From Paraperlucidibaca baekdonensis (lineage in GTDB: Bacteria; Pseudomonadota; Gammaproteobacteria; Pseudomonadales; Moraxellaceae), in assembly GCF_003387535.1 (NCBI RefSeq), contig NZ_QUNR01000003.1:372001-436000 (forward strand): DNA of 64,000 bases, given 5' to 3'. Below, in pieces: positions 37,493 through 45,685 of the stretch (positions are counted from its first letter, which is position 1; each line of letters starts with the position of its first letter). Position numbers and translations under genes: made by a program. The notes under the pieces are model-generated. The model did not search any database, was not told the origin of the DNA, and saw only the letters and a list, made by a program, of their open reading frames with translations.

Positions 37493-38495
37493 TGGCCTTG
37501 CTAACGATCTTCGGCTTAACGGCGGCCTTTGGTTTCGATGCGGCTTTTGGCTTAGCAGCTGTCTTTGGCGCAGCAGTCTTTGGCTTAGCGGCGGCTTTTG
37601 GCTTAGCAGCGGCTTTCTCGCTTGCCGCTTTCGGCGCGACTAGCGCGTTGAGCGTGCCAGCAAGATGGGGCTTGCCCTTGCGCGCATCAGACACAGCAAA
37701 GTGGATGACATCGTTGCTGAGCGCATTGCTAAAGGCCACCTTGGCGGGCAGCAACACGGGCAATTTAAAGTCGACGCTGACCGTGTAGGCCTCTGGCAGC
37801 AGCGACTCCATCGCCGCCAAACACGCCGCCTTAGTCCACATGCCATGCGCAATGGCTTGAGGGAAACCCAACAGCTTGGCGGTCACGGCATACATATGGA
37901 TGGGGTTGCGATCGCCCGAAATAGCACCGTAGCGGCGACCGATATCCGCAGGGACAGACCACATTGCATTGGCGCTGGGCTTAGCGGCTGCAGCGGGCTT
38001 GGCGGCGCGCGGCTTGGCGCCGGAGTTGCCAGATGCTTGGCGGCGCAAATACGTGCAAACGCCGACCCACACCAGTTCATCACCAACAAACGCTTGATTG
38101 AGCAGGTCAAAGGTCGCGCCTTTGTCGTGCGGCTGCAAGTTGGTTGCTGTGCTGGTAAAGCGCAATGTTTCATCGGCGCGCACCGGGCGGTGCTGCGTGA
38201 TGGTATTGCTGATATGTACTAGGCCGAGCAGCGCAAATGGGAAGGCCTTGTCGGTCATCACGCGCATTTGCAGGTCAAAGGTCAACACATGCACATAGGT
38301 AGACGGCAAGGTATCACGCAATGCGAAGCCACAGACGCGGTTGTAATTCGCCAAATGCGCACGATCAATGCGCACATCGCGTTGGCTCACGGTCAGCGTT
38401 GGCAGTGCACCGCCTTTGGCGCTAAAGCCGTTGAGCACGGCCTTCGCGTAAAAGCTCAAGGCACTGGGCGCATCCTGCATTTCAATCATCGACAT
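37482..38495 (-). CDS. MaoC-family (R)-hydratase/dehydratase with Lys/Ala/Pro-rich tail (HtdX-like)
   Basis: Probable (R)-specific 3-hydroxyacyl-CoA/ACP dehydratase. The 337-aa protein is a double hot-dog: an N-terminal half (1-150), an Ala/Lys/Pro linker (160-175) and a catalytic MaoC half (176-285) with the hydratase motif SGDRNPIH at 193-200 (D195, H200). Residues 288-337 form a low-complexity tail of AAKPK-type repeats, like those of histone H1-like bacterial proteins and the PHA-granule protein PhaF. A good AAGGAG site precedes the ATG, 11 nt after the FabG4-type gene. The pairing matches mycobacterial fabG4-htdX. The tail is not expected in the family. Confidence 0.87.
   Translation of the reverse strand: MSMIEMQDAPSALSFYAKAVLNGFSAKGGALPTLTVSQRDVRIDRAHLANYNRVCGFALRDTLPSTYVHVLTFDLQMRVMTDKAFPFALLGLVHISNTITQHRPVRADETLRFTSTATNLQPHDKGATFDLLNQAFVGDELVWVGVCTYLRRQASGNSGAKPRAAKPAAAAKPSANAMWSVPADIGRRYGAISGDRNPIHMYAVTAKLLGFPQAIAHGMWTKAACLAAMESLLPEAYTVSVDFKLPVLLPAKVAFSNALSNDVIHFAVSDARKGKPHLAGTLNALVAPKAASEKAAAKPKAAAKPKTAAPKTAAKPKAASKPKAAVKPKIVSKATKA
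37485..37634 (-). repeat. degenerate repeats encoding the AAKPK tail of the MaoC protein
   Basis: Imperfect short direct repeats (on the plus strand, variants of GGCTTTTGGCTTAGC) encode about 50 residues composed almost only of Ala, Lys and Pro with a few Ser, Thr and Val. The copies differ at the DNA level, so this looks like an established coding repeat and not a recent slippage tract. Confidence 0.75.
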
Positions 38496-38506
38496 AACGC
38501 CTCTCC

Positions 38507-39913
38507 TTAAGCGCCGATCAGGCTTTGACCGCAGACGCGGACGATGTTGCCGTTGACGCCGTTGGAGGCGGGGCTGGCATACCAGGCAATGGCTTCGGCA
38601 ACATCCACCGGCAAGCCGCCTTGTGACATCGAGTTCATGCGGCGACCGGCTTCACGAATGGCAAACGGAATGGCGGCGGTCATTTGTGTCTCAATAAAGC
38701 CTGGCGCCACGGCGTTGATGGTCACGCCTTTGGCTTCCAAAATCGGCTGCATGCTGTTGACCATGCCAATAACGCCGGCTTTCGACACCGCGTAGTTGGT
38801 CTGGCCCATATTGCCGGCGATGCCAGAAATCGATGACACGCAAATAACACGGCCATTGGCGCGCAAGATTTTCTTGGCAATGAGCTCGTCATTGATGCGC
38901 TCTTCCGACGACAAGTTAATGTCGATGACCATATTCCAGAGCTGATCTTTCATATTGGCCAAGGTTTTGTCGCGCGTGACACCGGCGTTATGGACAATGA
39001 TATCCAAGCCTTTGTGGGCCTTTTTGCAATGCGCGGCGATGGTCTTTGGCGCGTCAGCAGCGGTGATATCCAGTGCCAGCACCGAGCCATTGATGCTCGC
39101 GGCCACGCGCTGCAGGTCAGCTTCTTGCTGCGGCACATCGAGGCAAATCACGTGGGCGCCATCGCGCGCCAAGGTTTGCGCAATCGCCTCGCCAATGCCG
39201 CGTGACGCACCAGTGACCAGTGCCACTTTGCCATTGAGCGGCTGTGCCCAATTTGGTGTCTCGCCAGCAATGGCAGTGGCTTGCACGCGCACCACTTGGC
39301 CCGACACATACGCAGATTTTGGCGAAATAAAGAAGCGCAGCGTGGATTCGAGGTTGGCTTCGGCGCCTGGCGCTACATAGATCAACTGCGCCGTGCAGCC
39401 TTTTTTCACTTCTTTGCCAATGGCGCGGGTGAAGCCTTCGAGGGCGCGCTGTGCGGTGGTGTATTTGGCGTCGTCGAGCAGCTCAGGTGTGCGGCCAATG
39501 ACGATGATGCGACCGGAGCTGGCCATTTTGCGAATGACTGGGCTGAAGAAGTCGTGCAGCGCTTTCAGTTGGGCGCTGGTTTTAATGCCCGAGGCATCAA
39601 ACACCAAGGCTTTGAATTTTTGATTGTCGTCGGCGCTGGGCACATAGGCTTGGGCGTTGAAGTCAGCGCTGGCGGCGGCTTCGTGCACGCCGCTATCGAA
39701 AAATGCGCTGGTGTTGGCGCCAATATTTTTCAGCACGCTAGCAATAGCCGGCGTTAAATCGCTGTCAGCGGCGGCGCCCAATAGCACCGTGCCATTGACC
39801 ACAGGCGCGCTGGCATCATAACGATCTAATGGCGTGGGGCTGGGCAGGCCGAGATTTTTCGCGACCAGTTGACCAAAAGGGGAGTTCACAAAATCAATAT
39901 AACGATCGCTCAT
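38507..39913 (-). CDS. fabG4: high-molecular-weight 3-oxoacyl reductase (FabG4 type)
   Basis: NAD(P)H-dependent 3-oxoacyl-CoA/ACP reductase of the long FabG4 type. The 468-aa protein has a degenerate N-terminal Rossmann-like domain (about 1-215) and a complete C-terminal SDR domain (225-468). The SDR domain has TGASRGIG at 234-241, NAG at 309-311 and the catalytic triad S361, Y374 (in NYAVSK) and K378. Single-domain FabG is about 245 aa, so the extension is real and characteristic. In Mycobacterium tuberculosis FabG4 is encoded beside HtdX and FadA2, the same three families found here. It probably forms an operon with the MaoC gene. Confidence 0.88.
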   Translation of the reverse strand: MSDRYIDFVNSPFGQLVAKNLGLPSPTPLDRYDASAPVVNGTVLLGAAADSDLTPAIASVLKNIGANTSAFFDSGVHEAAASADFNAQAYVPSADDNQKFKALVFDASGIKTSAQLKALHDFFSPVIRKMASSGRIIVIGRTPELLDDAKYTTAQRALEGFTRAIGKEVKKGCTAQLIYVAPGAEANLESTLRFFISPKSAYVSGQVVRVQATAIAGETPNWAQPLNGKVALVTGASRGIGEAIAQTLARDGAHVICLDVPQQEADLQRVAASINGSVLALDITAADAPKTIAAHCKKAHKGLDIIVHNAGVTRDKTLANMKDQLWNMVIDINLSSEERINDELIAKKILRANGRVICVSSISGIAGNMGQTNYAVSKAGVIGMVNSMQPILEAKGVTINAVAPGFIETQMTAAIPFAIREAGRRMNSMSQGGLPVDVAEAIAWYASPASNGVNGNIVRVCGQSLIGA

Positions 39914-40027
39914 AACAAAATCCTCATCGATAAATAATGCCGTTTGGCAACATGCTCAGCACTTTTTCGCGCGCAGCAAAGGCTTGGCGCGCAGCCTAGC
40001 AAATCTCGGAGCCGCTGTATTTGCCCG

Positions 40028-40057
40028 CTTATCGGCGTGCGTGCGCATTTTGGTCAA
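40028..40057 (-). promoter_or_regulatory. candidate promoter for fabG4-maoC
   Basis: Minus-strand TTGACC (40052-40057) and GATAAG (40028-40033) are 18 nt apart, in the 198-nt gap between the divergent fabG4 and thiolase genes. It would give a leader of about 100 nt. Found by eye. Confidence 0.35.
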
Positions 40058-40111
40058 TGGCTTGTCCGGCTTTTGTGCTAGCGTGTCGGGGTTTTCTACA
40101 GGAGTCTTCAC

Positions 40112-41389
40112 ATGACCACATTACGCAAGGTCGCCATCGTTGGCGCCAATCGCATTCCGTTTGCCCGCTCCAATAGCGTCTACGCCACCGCCTCCAACCA
40201 AGACATGCTCACCGCTGCCCTCGATGGCCTCGTGAGCCGTTGCAAGCTGGATGGCGTGCGTGTGGGTGAGGTCGTTGCCGGCGCCGTACTGAAGCACAGC
40301 CGTGATTTTAACCTAACTCGCGAGTGCGTGCTGAGCACCAAACTGGCGCCAGAATCCACCGCTTATGACATTCAACAAGCCTGCGGCACGGGCTTGGAAG
40401 CCGCTATTTTGGTCGCCAATAAAATCGCTGTCGGCCAAATCGAGTCGGGCATTGCCGGCGGTGTCGATACCACCTCGGATGCACCGATTGCATTGAGCGA
40501 AGGCTTGCGTAGCATTTTGCTGGAAGTAAACCGTGGCAAAACCACCGGTGCCAAGCTGAAAACCTTGTCGAAAATTCGTCCCAAGCATTTGATTCCTGCC
40601 GTGCCGCGCAATGGCGAGCCGCGCACCGGTCTGGCCATGGGCGACCACGCCGCCATCACCGCCGCCGAATGGCAAGTGCCACGCGCAGCGCAAGATGAGC
40701 TCGCGGTGAGCAGCCACCACAAATTAGCCGCAGCCTATGAGCGCGGCTTTTTCGATGACCTGGTCACCCCATACTTGGGCCTAAAGCGCGACCAAAACCT
40801 GCGCCCAGACTCCAATATTGAAAAGCTCGCGACCCTCAAGCCTTGCTTTGGTGATCGTGAAACCGGCACCATGACCGCCGCCAACTCGACACCATTGACC
40901 GATGGTGCTTCGGTGGTGCTGTTGGCCAGCGAAGACTGGGCGAAAGCGCACAATCTACCCATTTTGGCCTACTTTGTGGATGGCGAAGTGGCTTCAGTCG
41001 ATTTCGTGAACAAGAAAGAAGGTCTGCTGATGGCGCCAGCCTATGCCGTGCCGCGTTTATTGGCGCGTCGTGGATTAACGCTGCAAGACTTTGATTACTA
41101 TGAAATTCATGAAGCCTTTGCGTCGCAAGTATTATCCACGCTAGCAGCTTGGGAAGATCCTACGTTTTGCAAAGAGCGCTTAGGGCTCGATGCGCCTTTA
41201 GGTTCGATCGATCGCAGCAAGCTCAACGTCAATGGCTCGTCATTGGCTGCGGGTCACCCATTCGCTGCCACCGGTGGTCGAATCGTTGGCACGCTGGCAA
41301 AAATCCTGAGCGAAAAAGGCAAGGGCCGCGGTTTGGTCTCAGTCTGCGCTGCCGGTGGTCAAGGCGTGGTCGCCATCATCGAGCGATAA
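40112..41389 (+). CDS. acetyl-CoA C-acyltransferase (thiolase, FadA2/FadI-like)
   Basis: Thiolase that cleaves or forms 3-ketoacyl-CoA. The 425-aa protein has the nucleophile C91 in QQACGTGLEAA, the catalytic EIHEAFASQ segment, NVNGSSLAAGHPFAATGGR with its active-site histidine, and the second cysteine in SVCAAGGQGVVAI. CAGGAG precedes the ATG. It is divergent from fabG4-maoC, reproducing the mycobacterial fadA2 / fabG4-htdX arrangement. Together the three enzymes could run condensation or thiolysis, ketoreduction and (de)hydration on acyl-CoAs. A strong terminator follows. Degradative versus synthetic direction cannot be told from sequence. Confidence 0.93.
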   Translation: MTTLRKVAIVGANRIPFARSNSVYATASNQDMLTAALDGLVSRCKLDGVRVGEVVAGAVLKHSRDFNLTRECVLSTKLAPESTAYDIQQACGTGLEAAILVANKIAVGQIESGIAGGVDTTSDAPIALSEGLRSILLEVNRGKTTGAKLKTLSKIRPKHLIPAVPRNGEPRTGLAMGDHAAITAAEWQVPRAAQDELAVSSHHKLAAAYERGFFDDLVTPYLGLKRDQNLRPDSNIEKLATLKPCFGDRETGTMTAANSTPLTDGASVVLLASEDWAKAHNLPILAYFVDGEVASVDFVNKKEGLLMAPAYAVPRLLARRGLTLQDFDYYEIHEAFASQVLSTLAAWEDPTFCKERLGLDAPLGSIDRSKLNVNGSSLAAGHPFAATGGRIVGTLAKILSEKGKGRGLVSVCAAGGQGVVAIIER

Positions 41390-41432
41390 GCCGAGTAGGG
41401 CGGGTGCTTTGCGCGCTCGCCTGATGGTGCAT

Positions 41433-41466
41433 AAAAAAAGCCCGGCTTACTAACCGGGCTTTTTTA
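41433..41466. terminator. bidirectional terminator between the thiolase and the FKBP gene
   Basis: AAAGCCCGG / CCGGGCTTT stem with an 8-nt loop (centre near 41449), an A-run on the left and a T-run on the right, serving both convergent genes. Confidence 0.88.
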
Positions 41467-41511
41467 TGGCATTTAGCAGCGCATTAACGGTTGCGCTGCT
41501 GCAGGCGCGAC

Positions 41512-42216
41512 TTATTTTTTGATATCGAGCAGCTCAACATCAAACTTCAGCACTTGGTTGGGGCCAATTTTGCCGCCCGCGCCTTGCTCGCCGTAGGCTA
41601 ATGCCGCGGGAATGACAAACTCATATTTGCTGCCGACCTTCATCAGCTGCACGCCCTCAGTCCAACCGGGAATGACCTGATTGAGTTTGAAGGTTGCGGG
41701 TTCGCCGCGATCATAGGAGCTATCGAAGGTGTCGCCATTGAGCAATGTGCCTTTGTAATGCACGGTGACGGTGTCTGCAGCGCTCGGTTGAGCACCCGTG
41801 CCGGCTGTTAAAACGCGGTATTGCAGGCCGCTGGCCGTGGTTTTCACGCCGTCTTTTTTGCCATTTTCGGCGAGGAATGTTTCACCCTCAGCGACGGCTG
41901 ACTCGGCTTCTTTGGCTTGTTTTTTCATGTGCTTTTCGCGCAGCTTTTGAGCCACCACGGTTTGGATCTCGCGACGTGCAGCGTCATCCATCAGCAGCTC
42001 GTTTTCAGCCATGACATCATCTAAGCCTTTGTTCAAAGCGGCCATGTCGAGGTCATCGCGAATGGTTTCAAGCGATTTACCAATGTCGACACCGACGGAG
42101 TAGCTAAATTTTTCGGACTCTGTTTCCACTGAAGCACCACCAAAGGGGTTGCAGGCGGCCAATACAGCAGCGGCGGTCAAGGTCATTGCCAGTTTAGGCA
42201 GGGTAGCGCGAATCAT
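41512..42216 (-). CDS. FKBP-type peptidyl-prolyl isomerase lipoprotein (FkpA/Mip-like)
   Basis: Envelope peptidyl-prolyl cis-trans isomerase. The start is ATG 42216 with AAGGA upstream, giving 234 aa; a longer frame to 42264 is rejected. The signal sequence ends in a lipobox LAAC with lipidated C22, and the residue after Cys is Asn, so outer-membrane sorting is likely. An N-terminal dimerisation domain of helices (about 30-115) precedes the FKBP domain (VTVHYKGTLLNGDTFDSSYDRG, quoted in parts: VTVHYKGTL, GDTFDSSYDRG; then IPGWTEGVQLM). This is the Mip/FkpA layout. It ends at a shared terminator with the thiolase gene. Confidence 0.93.
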   Translation of the reverse strand: MIRATLPKLAMTLTAAAVLAACNPFGGASVETESEKFSYSVGVDIGKSLETIRDDLDMAALNKGLDDVMAENELLMDDAARREIQTVVAQKLREKHMKKQAKEAESAVAEGETFLAENGKKDGVKTTASGLQYRVLTAGTGAQPSAADTVTVHYKGTLLNGDTFDSSYDRGEPATFKLNQVIPGWTEGVQLMKVGSKYEFVIPAALAYGEQGAGGKIGPNQVLKFDVELLDIKK

Positions 42217-42285
42217 AACGTGTCCTTTTTTCTTGGGGTTGGTGGTGAAGCGATTGAAGCGCATTGGTCAGCGTTTGTCATCGTT

Positions 42286-43161
42286 TCATCGGGATTTTTC
42301 TTGTAAGCGTCGCAGGAGACTGGAGGTATCCCAGCGGCCGCCGCCAAGGTCTTGCACATCGGCATAAAAGCCATCGATTAGTTCTGTTGCGGGTAGCGTG
42401 AGGCCGAGTGCGTGGGCTTCGTTGAGCACAATACCTAGGTCTTTACGCATCCAATCGACCGCGAAGCCGTGCTCATAAGCATCGGCCAACATGGTTTCAT
42501 AGCGGTTGAGCAACTGCCAAGAGGCCCCCGCACCTTGACCAATGAGTGGCATGACTTTGGCAACATCGATACCTGCTTGTTGCGCGAAGTGCATGCCTTC
42601 GGCTAAGCCTTCAATGACGCCGGCGACGCAAATTTGGTTGACCATTTTCGCCAGCTGACCCTGCCCGCAGGCACCAATGTGCGCCTGCGCTTTCGCATAG
42701 ATGGCTAAGATGGGCTCGGCGCGCGCCACGGCGGCTGCGCTGCCGCCACAAAAAATGCTCAGCTGGCCATTTTCAGCGCCTTGCTGGCCGCCGGAGACTG
42801 GCGCATCCACCCAATCAATGCCTTGCTTGGCGAGCTCGTCTGCTAACGCTCGTGTGATGGTTGCCGACACGGTTGAATGGTCGATGATCAGCCCGCCGGA
42901 TTGTAGGCCAGCGCCAATGCCTTCTGGGCCGCGCACGACCTCGGCGAGGTCTTCATCGCGGCCAACACAGGTGAGTACAATGTTGGCGTTGGCGGCGGCT
43001 TCACGCGCGCTGCTGGCCTGTCTGCCGCCATAGCGAGCAACCCATGCGTCGGCCTTGGCAGACGTACGATTCCATACCGTGACCTGATGACCTGCTTGCT
43101 GCAGATGGCCTGCCATGGGGAAGCCCATGACCCCGAGCCCAATAAAGGCAACTGCTGCCAT
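42286..43161 (-). CDS. NAD(P)-dependent beta-hydroxyacid dehydrogenase (3-hydroxyisobutyrate dehydrogenase family)
   Basis: Oxidises or reduces a small beta-hydroxyacid; the family includes 3-hydroxyisobutyrate, tartronate semialdehyde and succinic semialdehyde (GLYR-type) enzymes. ATG 43161 with GGAG upstream gives 291 aa; an upstream extension to 43224 is not supported. The cofactor motif FIGLGVMGFPMAGHL is at the N-terminus, the substrate motif DAPVSGG near residue 120, and the catalytic lysine in GQLAKMVNQ near residue 170. NRT after the second strand is often linked to NADP(H) preference. The 69-nt gap to the FKBP gene may allow co-transcription. The exact substrate is not determinable. 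Confidence 0.88.
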   Translation of the reverse strand: MAAVAFIGLGVMGFPMAGHLQQAGHQVTVWNRTSAKADAWVARYGGRQASSAREAAANANIVLTCVGRDEDLAEVVRGPEGIGAGLQSGGLIIDHSTVSATITRALADELAKQGIDWVDAPVSGGQQGAENGQLSIFCGGSAAAVARAEPILAIYAKAQAHIGACGQGQLAKMVNQICVAGVIEGLAEGMHFAQQAGIDVAKVMPLIGQGAGASWQLLNRYETMLADAYEHGFAVDWMRKDLGIVLNEAHALGLTLPATELIDGFYADVQDLGGGRWDTSSLLRRLQEKSR

Positions 43162-43238
43162 GTCACTGACTCCATGAAATGATGGTTGAGCGTAACAGGG
43201 CGAATTGCCGAGCCACAACTCCACATAGTACGCGGTAC

Positions 43239-43268
43239 TTGCAAATACGAATCCATCGCATTTATACT
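43239..43268 (+). promoter_or_regulatory. bfd promoter with overlapping inverted repeat
   Basis: TTGCAA (43239-43244) and TATACT (43263-43268) are 18 nt apart, 35 nt before the bfd ATG. An imperfect inverted repeat AAATACGA / TCGCATTT (43243-43250 and 43256-43263; 7 of 8 match, 5-nt spacer) fills the spacer, as an operator would. It does not match the Fur consensus well. Confidence 0.5.
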
Positions 43269-43302
43269 TGCGTCATCAACATGATTGCTGAGGGCTGCGC
43301 CC

Positions 43303-43524
43303 ATGTATGTTTGTCTTTGCCACGGTGTCACCGATCGAGCCATTGCCCAAGCTGCCCGCGATGGCGTTGCCGATTTTGACGCGTTACAGCAACGCACCGG
43401 CGTGTCGACTTGCTGCGGTGCTTGCCGTGATCATGCCGAAGATGTGTTTGCTAGCGCCTGTGTGAGTGAGGCCGGGGCCACGGTCACGGTTGGCCAATGG
43501 CAGCCTGCTCTATTGAATCGCTGA
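43303..43524 (+). CDS. bfd: bacterioferritin-associated ferredoxin
   Basis: Small [2Fe-2S] protein that reduces ferric iron stored in bacterioferritin to release Fe2+. The start at ATG 43303 gives 73 aa, with N-terminus MYVCLCHGVTD identical in style to E. coli Bfd; a longer frame to 43285 is rejected. The four cluster cysteines follow the BFD pattern: C4 and C6, then C38 and C41 (an extra C37 precedes C38). A promoter with an inverted repeat lies just upstream, consistent with iron-dependent control, and a terminator follows. No bacterioferritin gene is in the window. Confidence 0.92.
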   Translation: MYVCLCHGVTDRAIAQAARDGVADFDALQQRTGVSTCCGACRDHAEDVFASACVSEAGATVTVGQWQPALLNR

Positions 43525-43564
43525 GTGTTACGGCGCCATCAGCTGTGAACCATTAAATATGAAG

Positions 43565-43602
43565 CCACAAAAAAGCCGCGATAATCGCGGCTTTTTTTGT
43601 GG
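43565..43602. terminator. bidirectional terminator between bfd and gltA
   Basis: Long near-perfect inverted repeat: CCACAAAAAAGCCGCG on the left and CGCGGCTTTTTTTGTGG on the right, stem core AGCCGCG, with A- and T-runs on the two sides. Suited to both convergent transcripts. Confidence 0.9.
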
Positions 43603-43611
43603 CTGAGCGTA

Positions 43612-44889
43612 TTACCGCTTGTCTAGCGGCGTGAAGTCACGCTCGGTGTGACCGGTATAGAGTTGGCGAGGGCGGCCAATTTTGTATGGCGCGCTGTGCA
43701 TTTCCAGCCAATGCGAAATCCAGCCAACGGTGCGAGCCAAGGCGAAAATCACCGTGAACATCGAGGTGGGGATGCCGATCGCTTTCAAAATGATGCCGGA
43801 ATAGAAGTCGACGTTCGGATAGAGTTTGCGCTCAACGAAGTAGGGATCGCTCAAGGCAATACGCTCTAATTCCATGGCCAAGGCGAGTTGCGGATCGTTG
43901 ATGTTGAGTGCGGCAAGCACTTCATCGCAGGTCTGCTTCATGACTTTGGCACGCGGGTCAAAGTTTTTATAGACGCGATGACCAAAGCCCATCAGTTTGA
44001 CTTCTTTGGTCTTCACTTTTTCCATGAAGTCAGCCACGTTTTCCACGGAGCCAATATCGTCGAGCATTTTCAGCACGGCTTCGTTGGCGCCACCGTGAGC
44101 AGGGCCCCACAGCGCCGCAATGCCCGCTGCAATACAAGCGTAAGGGTTAGCGCCAGTGGAGCCTGCTAAACGCACAGTCGATGTGGACGCGTTTTGCTCG
44201 TGATCGGCGTGCAGCGTGAAGATGCGATCCATGGCTTTCGCCAAAACGGGGTTGACCTTGTAATCCACGTCGGCAGGCACAGAAAACATCATGTGTAAGA
44301 AGTTTTCGGCATAGCCCAAATCATTGCGCGGATAAACAAAGGGCTGACCCGATGAGTATTTGTAGCTCATGGCGGCAATGGTGGGGATCTTGGCAATCAA
44401 GCGAATCGCCGTGATTTCGCGATGCTTCGGATCATTGACATCTAGGTTGTCGTGATAAAACGCGGACAGCGCACCAACCGCACCACACATGATGGCCATT
44501 GGGTGAGCATCGCGACGGAAGCCTTCAAAAAACTTGCGGAATTGATCGTTGAGCATGGTGTGGTTTGTCACCAAATGATCAAATTCGGCTTTTTGCTCGG
44601 CATTTGGCAATTCGCCATTGAGCAGCAGGTAGCACACTTCGAGATACTCAGCCTTCTCAGCGAGTTGACCGATGGGGTAACCGCGATGCAGCAAGATACC
44701 TTTATCACCATCAATGAAAGTGATTTTCGACTCGCATGCCGATGTGGCCATAAAGCCGGGGTCATAGGTGAAGTAGCCTTTGGCTAAAATATCTTTAACA
44801 TCAACAACATCCGGGCCTAATGTGCCTGATGAAATAGGCAGGTTGATGGTGTCATCGCCAATGGTTAACGTCGCGGTTTTGGCCGTCAT
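43612..44889 (-). CDS. gltA: citrate synthase (type II)
   Basis: Condenses oxaloacetate and acetyl-CoA to citrate, the entry to the TCA cycle. ATG 44889 is preferred over the adjacent GTG 44892 because AGGAG sits 6 nt before the ATG; this gives 425 aa, typical of the hexameric NADH-sensitive type. Recognisable segments include the [18 protein letters not shown]-terminal beta part, [29 protein letters not shown] with a catalytic histidine, and a C-terminal FTPLDKR. It is divergent from sdhCDAB with a 400-nt control region between them, the classical arrangement. Confidence 0.97.
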   Translation of the reverse strand: MTAKTATLTIGDDTINLPISSGTLGPDVVDVKDILAKGYFTYDPGFMATSACESKITFIDGDKGILLHRGYPIGQLAEKAEYLEVCYLLLNGELPNAEQKAEFDHLVTNHTMLNDQFRKFFEGFRRDAHPMAIMCGAVGALSAFYHDNLDVNDPKHREITAIRLIAKIPTIAAMSYKYSSGQPFVYPRNDLGYAENFLHMMFSVPADVDYKVNPVLAKAMDRIFTLHADHEQNASTSTVRLAGSTGANPYACIAAGIAALWGPAHGGANEAVLKMLDDIGSVENVADFMEKVKTKEVKLMGFGHRVYKNFDPRAKVMKQTCDEVLAALNINDPQLALAMELERIALSDPYFVERKLYPNVDFYSGIILKAIGIPTSMFTVIFALARTVGWISHWLEMHSAPYKIGRPRQLYTGHTERDFTPLDKR

Positions 44890-45020
44890 CACGGTCTCCT
44901 GAAGAGGGGTTCAGCGCTCAGCGGGGGCTGCACCAGCGTCATCAAATTAAACCAACGCGCTGGGCGCAAGCATCAAGAAAGAAGACATCATGGGGACAGC
45001 CCAGTGTGGGTTGCGCAGGT

Positions 45021-45048
45021 AGCTTAAACCGCGAGCATAAATTGTCAA
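45021..45048 (-). promoter_or_regulatory. candidate gltA promoter
   Basis: On the minus strand a perfect TTGACA (45043-45048) is 16 nt from TAAGCT (45021-45026), about 130 nt before the gltA ATG. Strong -35, weaker -10. Confidence 0.45.
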
Positions 45049-45144
45049 TAAAATAGCCCATGTCGTGTAAACCTCTTCGACTGAAGTCGTATGCGCTGTT
45101 GGTGCCTGTTCTACTTTTGTCTGTGAAATAGCGCCAACGCTGGT

Positions 45145-45173
45145 TTGTATTACGATCTGTGCGGGATTATACT
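45145..45173 (+). promoter_or_regulatory. candidate sdhCDAB promoter
   Basis: TTGTAT (45145-45150) and TATACT (45168-45173) with an ideal 17-nt spacer, about 120 nt before the sdhC start. Confidence 0.5.
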
Positions 45174-45295
45174 TTCGAGCCAATCTGCTAAGTGCTCAAA
45201 ATTTAAGCAATTCAGCTTGCCTTTCAAGCGCTTAGCCAGAGGAAACTGCACCCATCTGCCACGCCCTTTAGGGCTCGACCAACAGGACGCTCTCT

Positions 45296-45685
45296 GTGAA
45301 AAATAACAGACCGGTCAATCTCTCGTTGGCTACTGTCATTGAAGTTAATCTTAAATCGCCAGTGGCCGTAGCCTCCATTTTCCATCGCTTATCAGGCATT
45401 TTGCTGTTTTTTGTGGTGCCGGGATTGCTCGCGCTGCTGAGCTGCTCGTTAGCCTCGCCTGAAAGCTTTGCCGCCACCAAAGACCTACTCAATGGCTTGG
45501 TTGCGAAAATCGTGCTGTTTATTGCGCTTGCAGGTTTGGTCTATCACCTGCTTGCCGGCATCAAGCATTTGATTATGGACTGGGGTTTTGCTGAAACATT
45601 AGAAGGTGGACGCGCCTTCGCAACCGCCACACTGGTGGCCTCTGCCTTTGCCATTGCCGCCGTTTTTGTATGGGTGATGTTCTAA
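45296..45685 (+). CDS. sdhC: succinate dehydrogenase cytochrome b556 subunit
   Basis: Membrane anchor of complex II that binds heme b and ubiquinone. The 129-aa protein starts with GTG (MKNNRPVNLSL), matching the conserved RPVNL N-terminus; an AGGA lies 8 nt upstream. S27, H30 and R31 of the quinone site and heme-ligand H84 fall at the same numbers as in E. coli SdhC. Three membrane segments are visible. The stop overlaps the sdhD start (TAATG). It leads the TCA series sdhCDAB-sucAB-lpdA-sucCD. Confidence 0.95.
   Translation: MKNNRPVNLSLATVIEVNLKSPVAVASIFHRLSGILLFFVVPGLLALLSCSLASPESFAATKDLLNGLVAKIVLFIALAGLVYHLLAGIKHLIMDWGFAETLEGGRAFATATLVASAFAIAAVFVWVMF

Larger units (their letters stand above)
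44890..45295. other. gltA-sdhC divergent control region
   Basis: About 400 nt without a credible gene. It holds a likely promoter for each side (listed separately) and A/T-rich patches. A minus-strand frame of 78 codons (44947-45183) has no recognisable family and covers the gltA promoter, so I do not call it. No clear CRP or ArcA site was recognised by eye. Confidence 0.6.

Noticed and set aside
44947-45183. 78-codon minus-strand frame between gltA and sdhC
   Set aside because: No known family and it covers the likely gltA promoter; better explained as control region.
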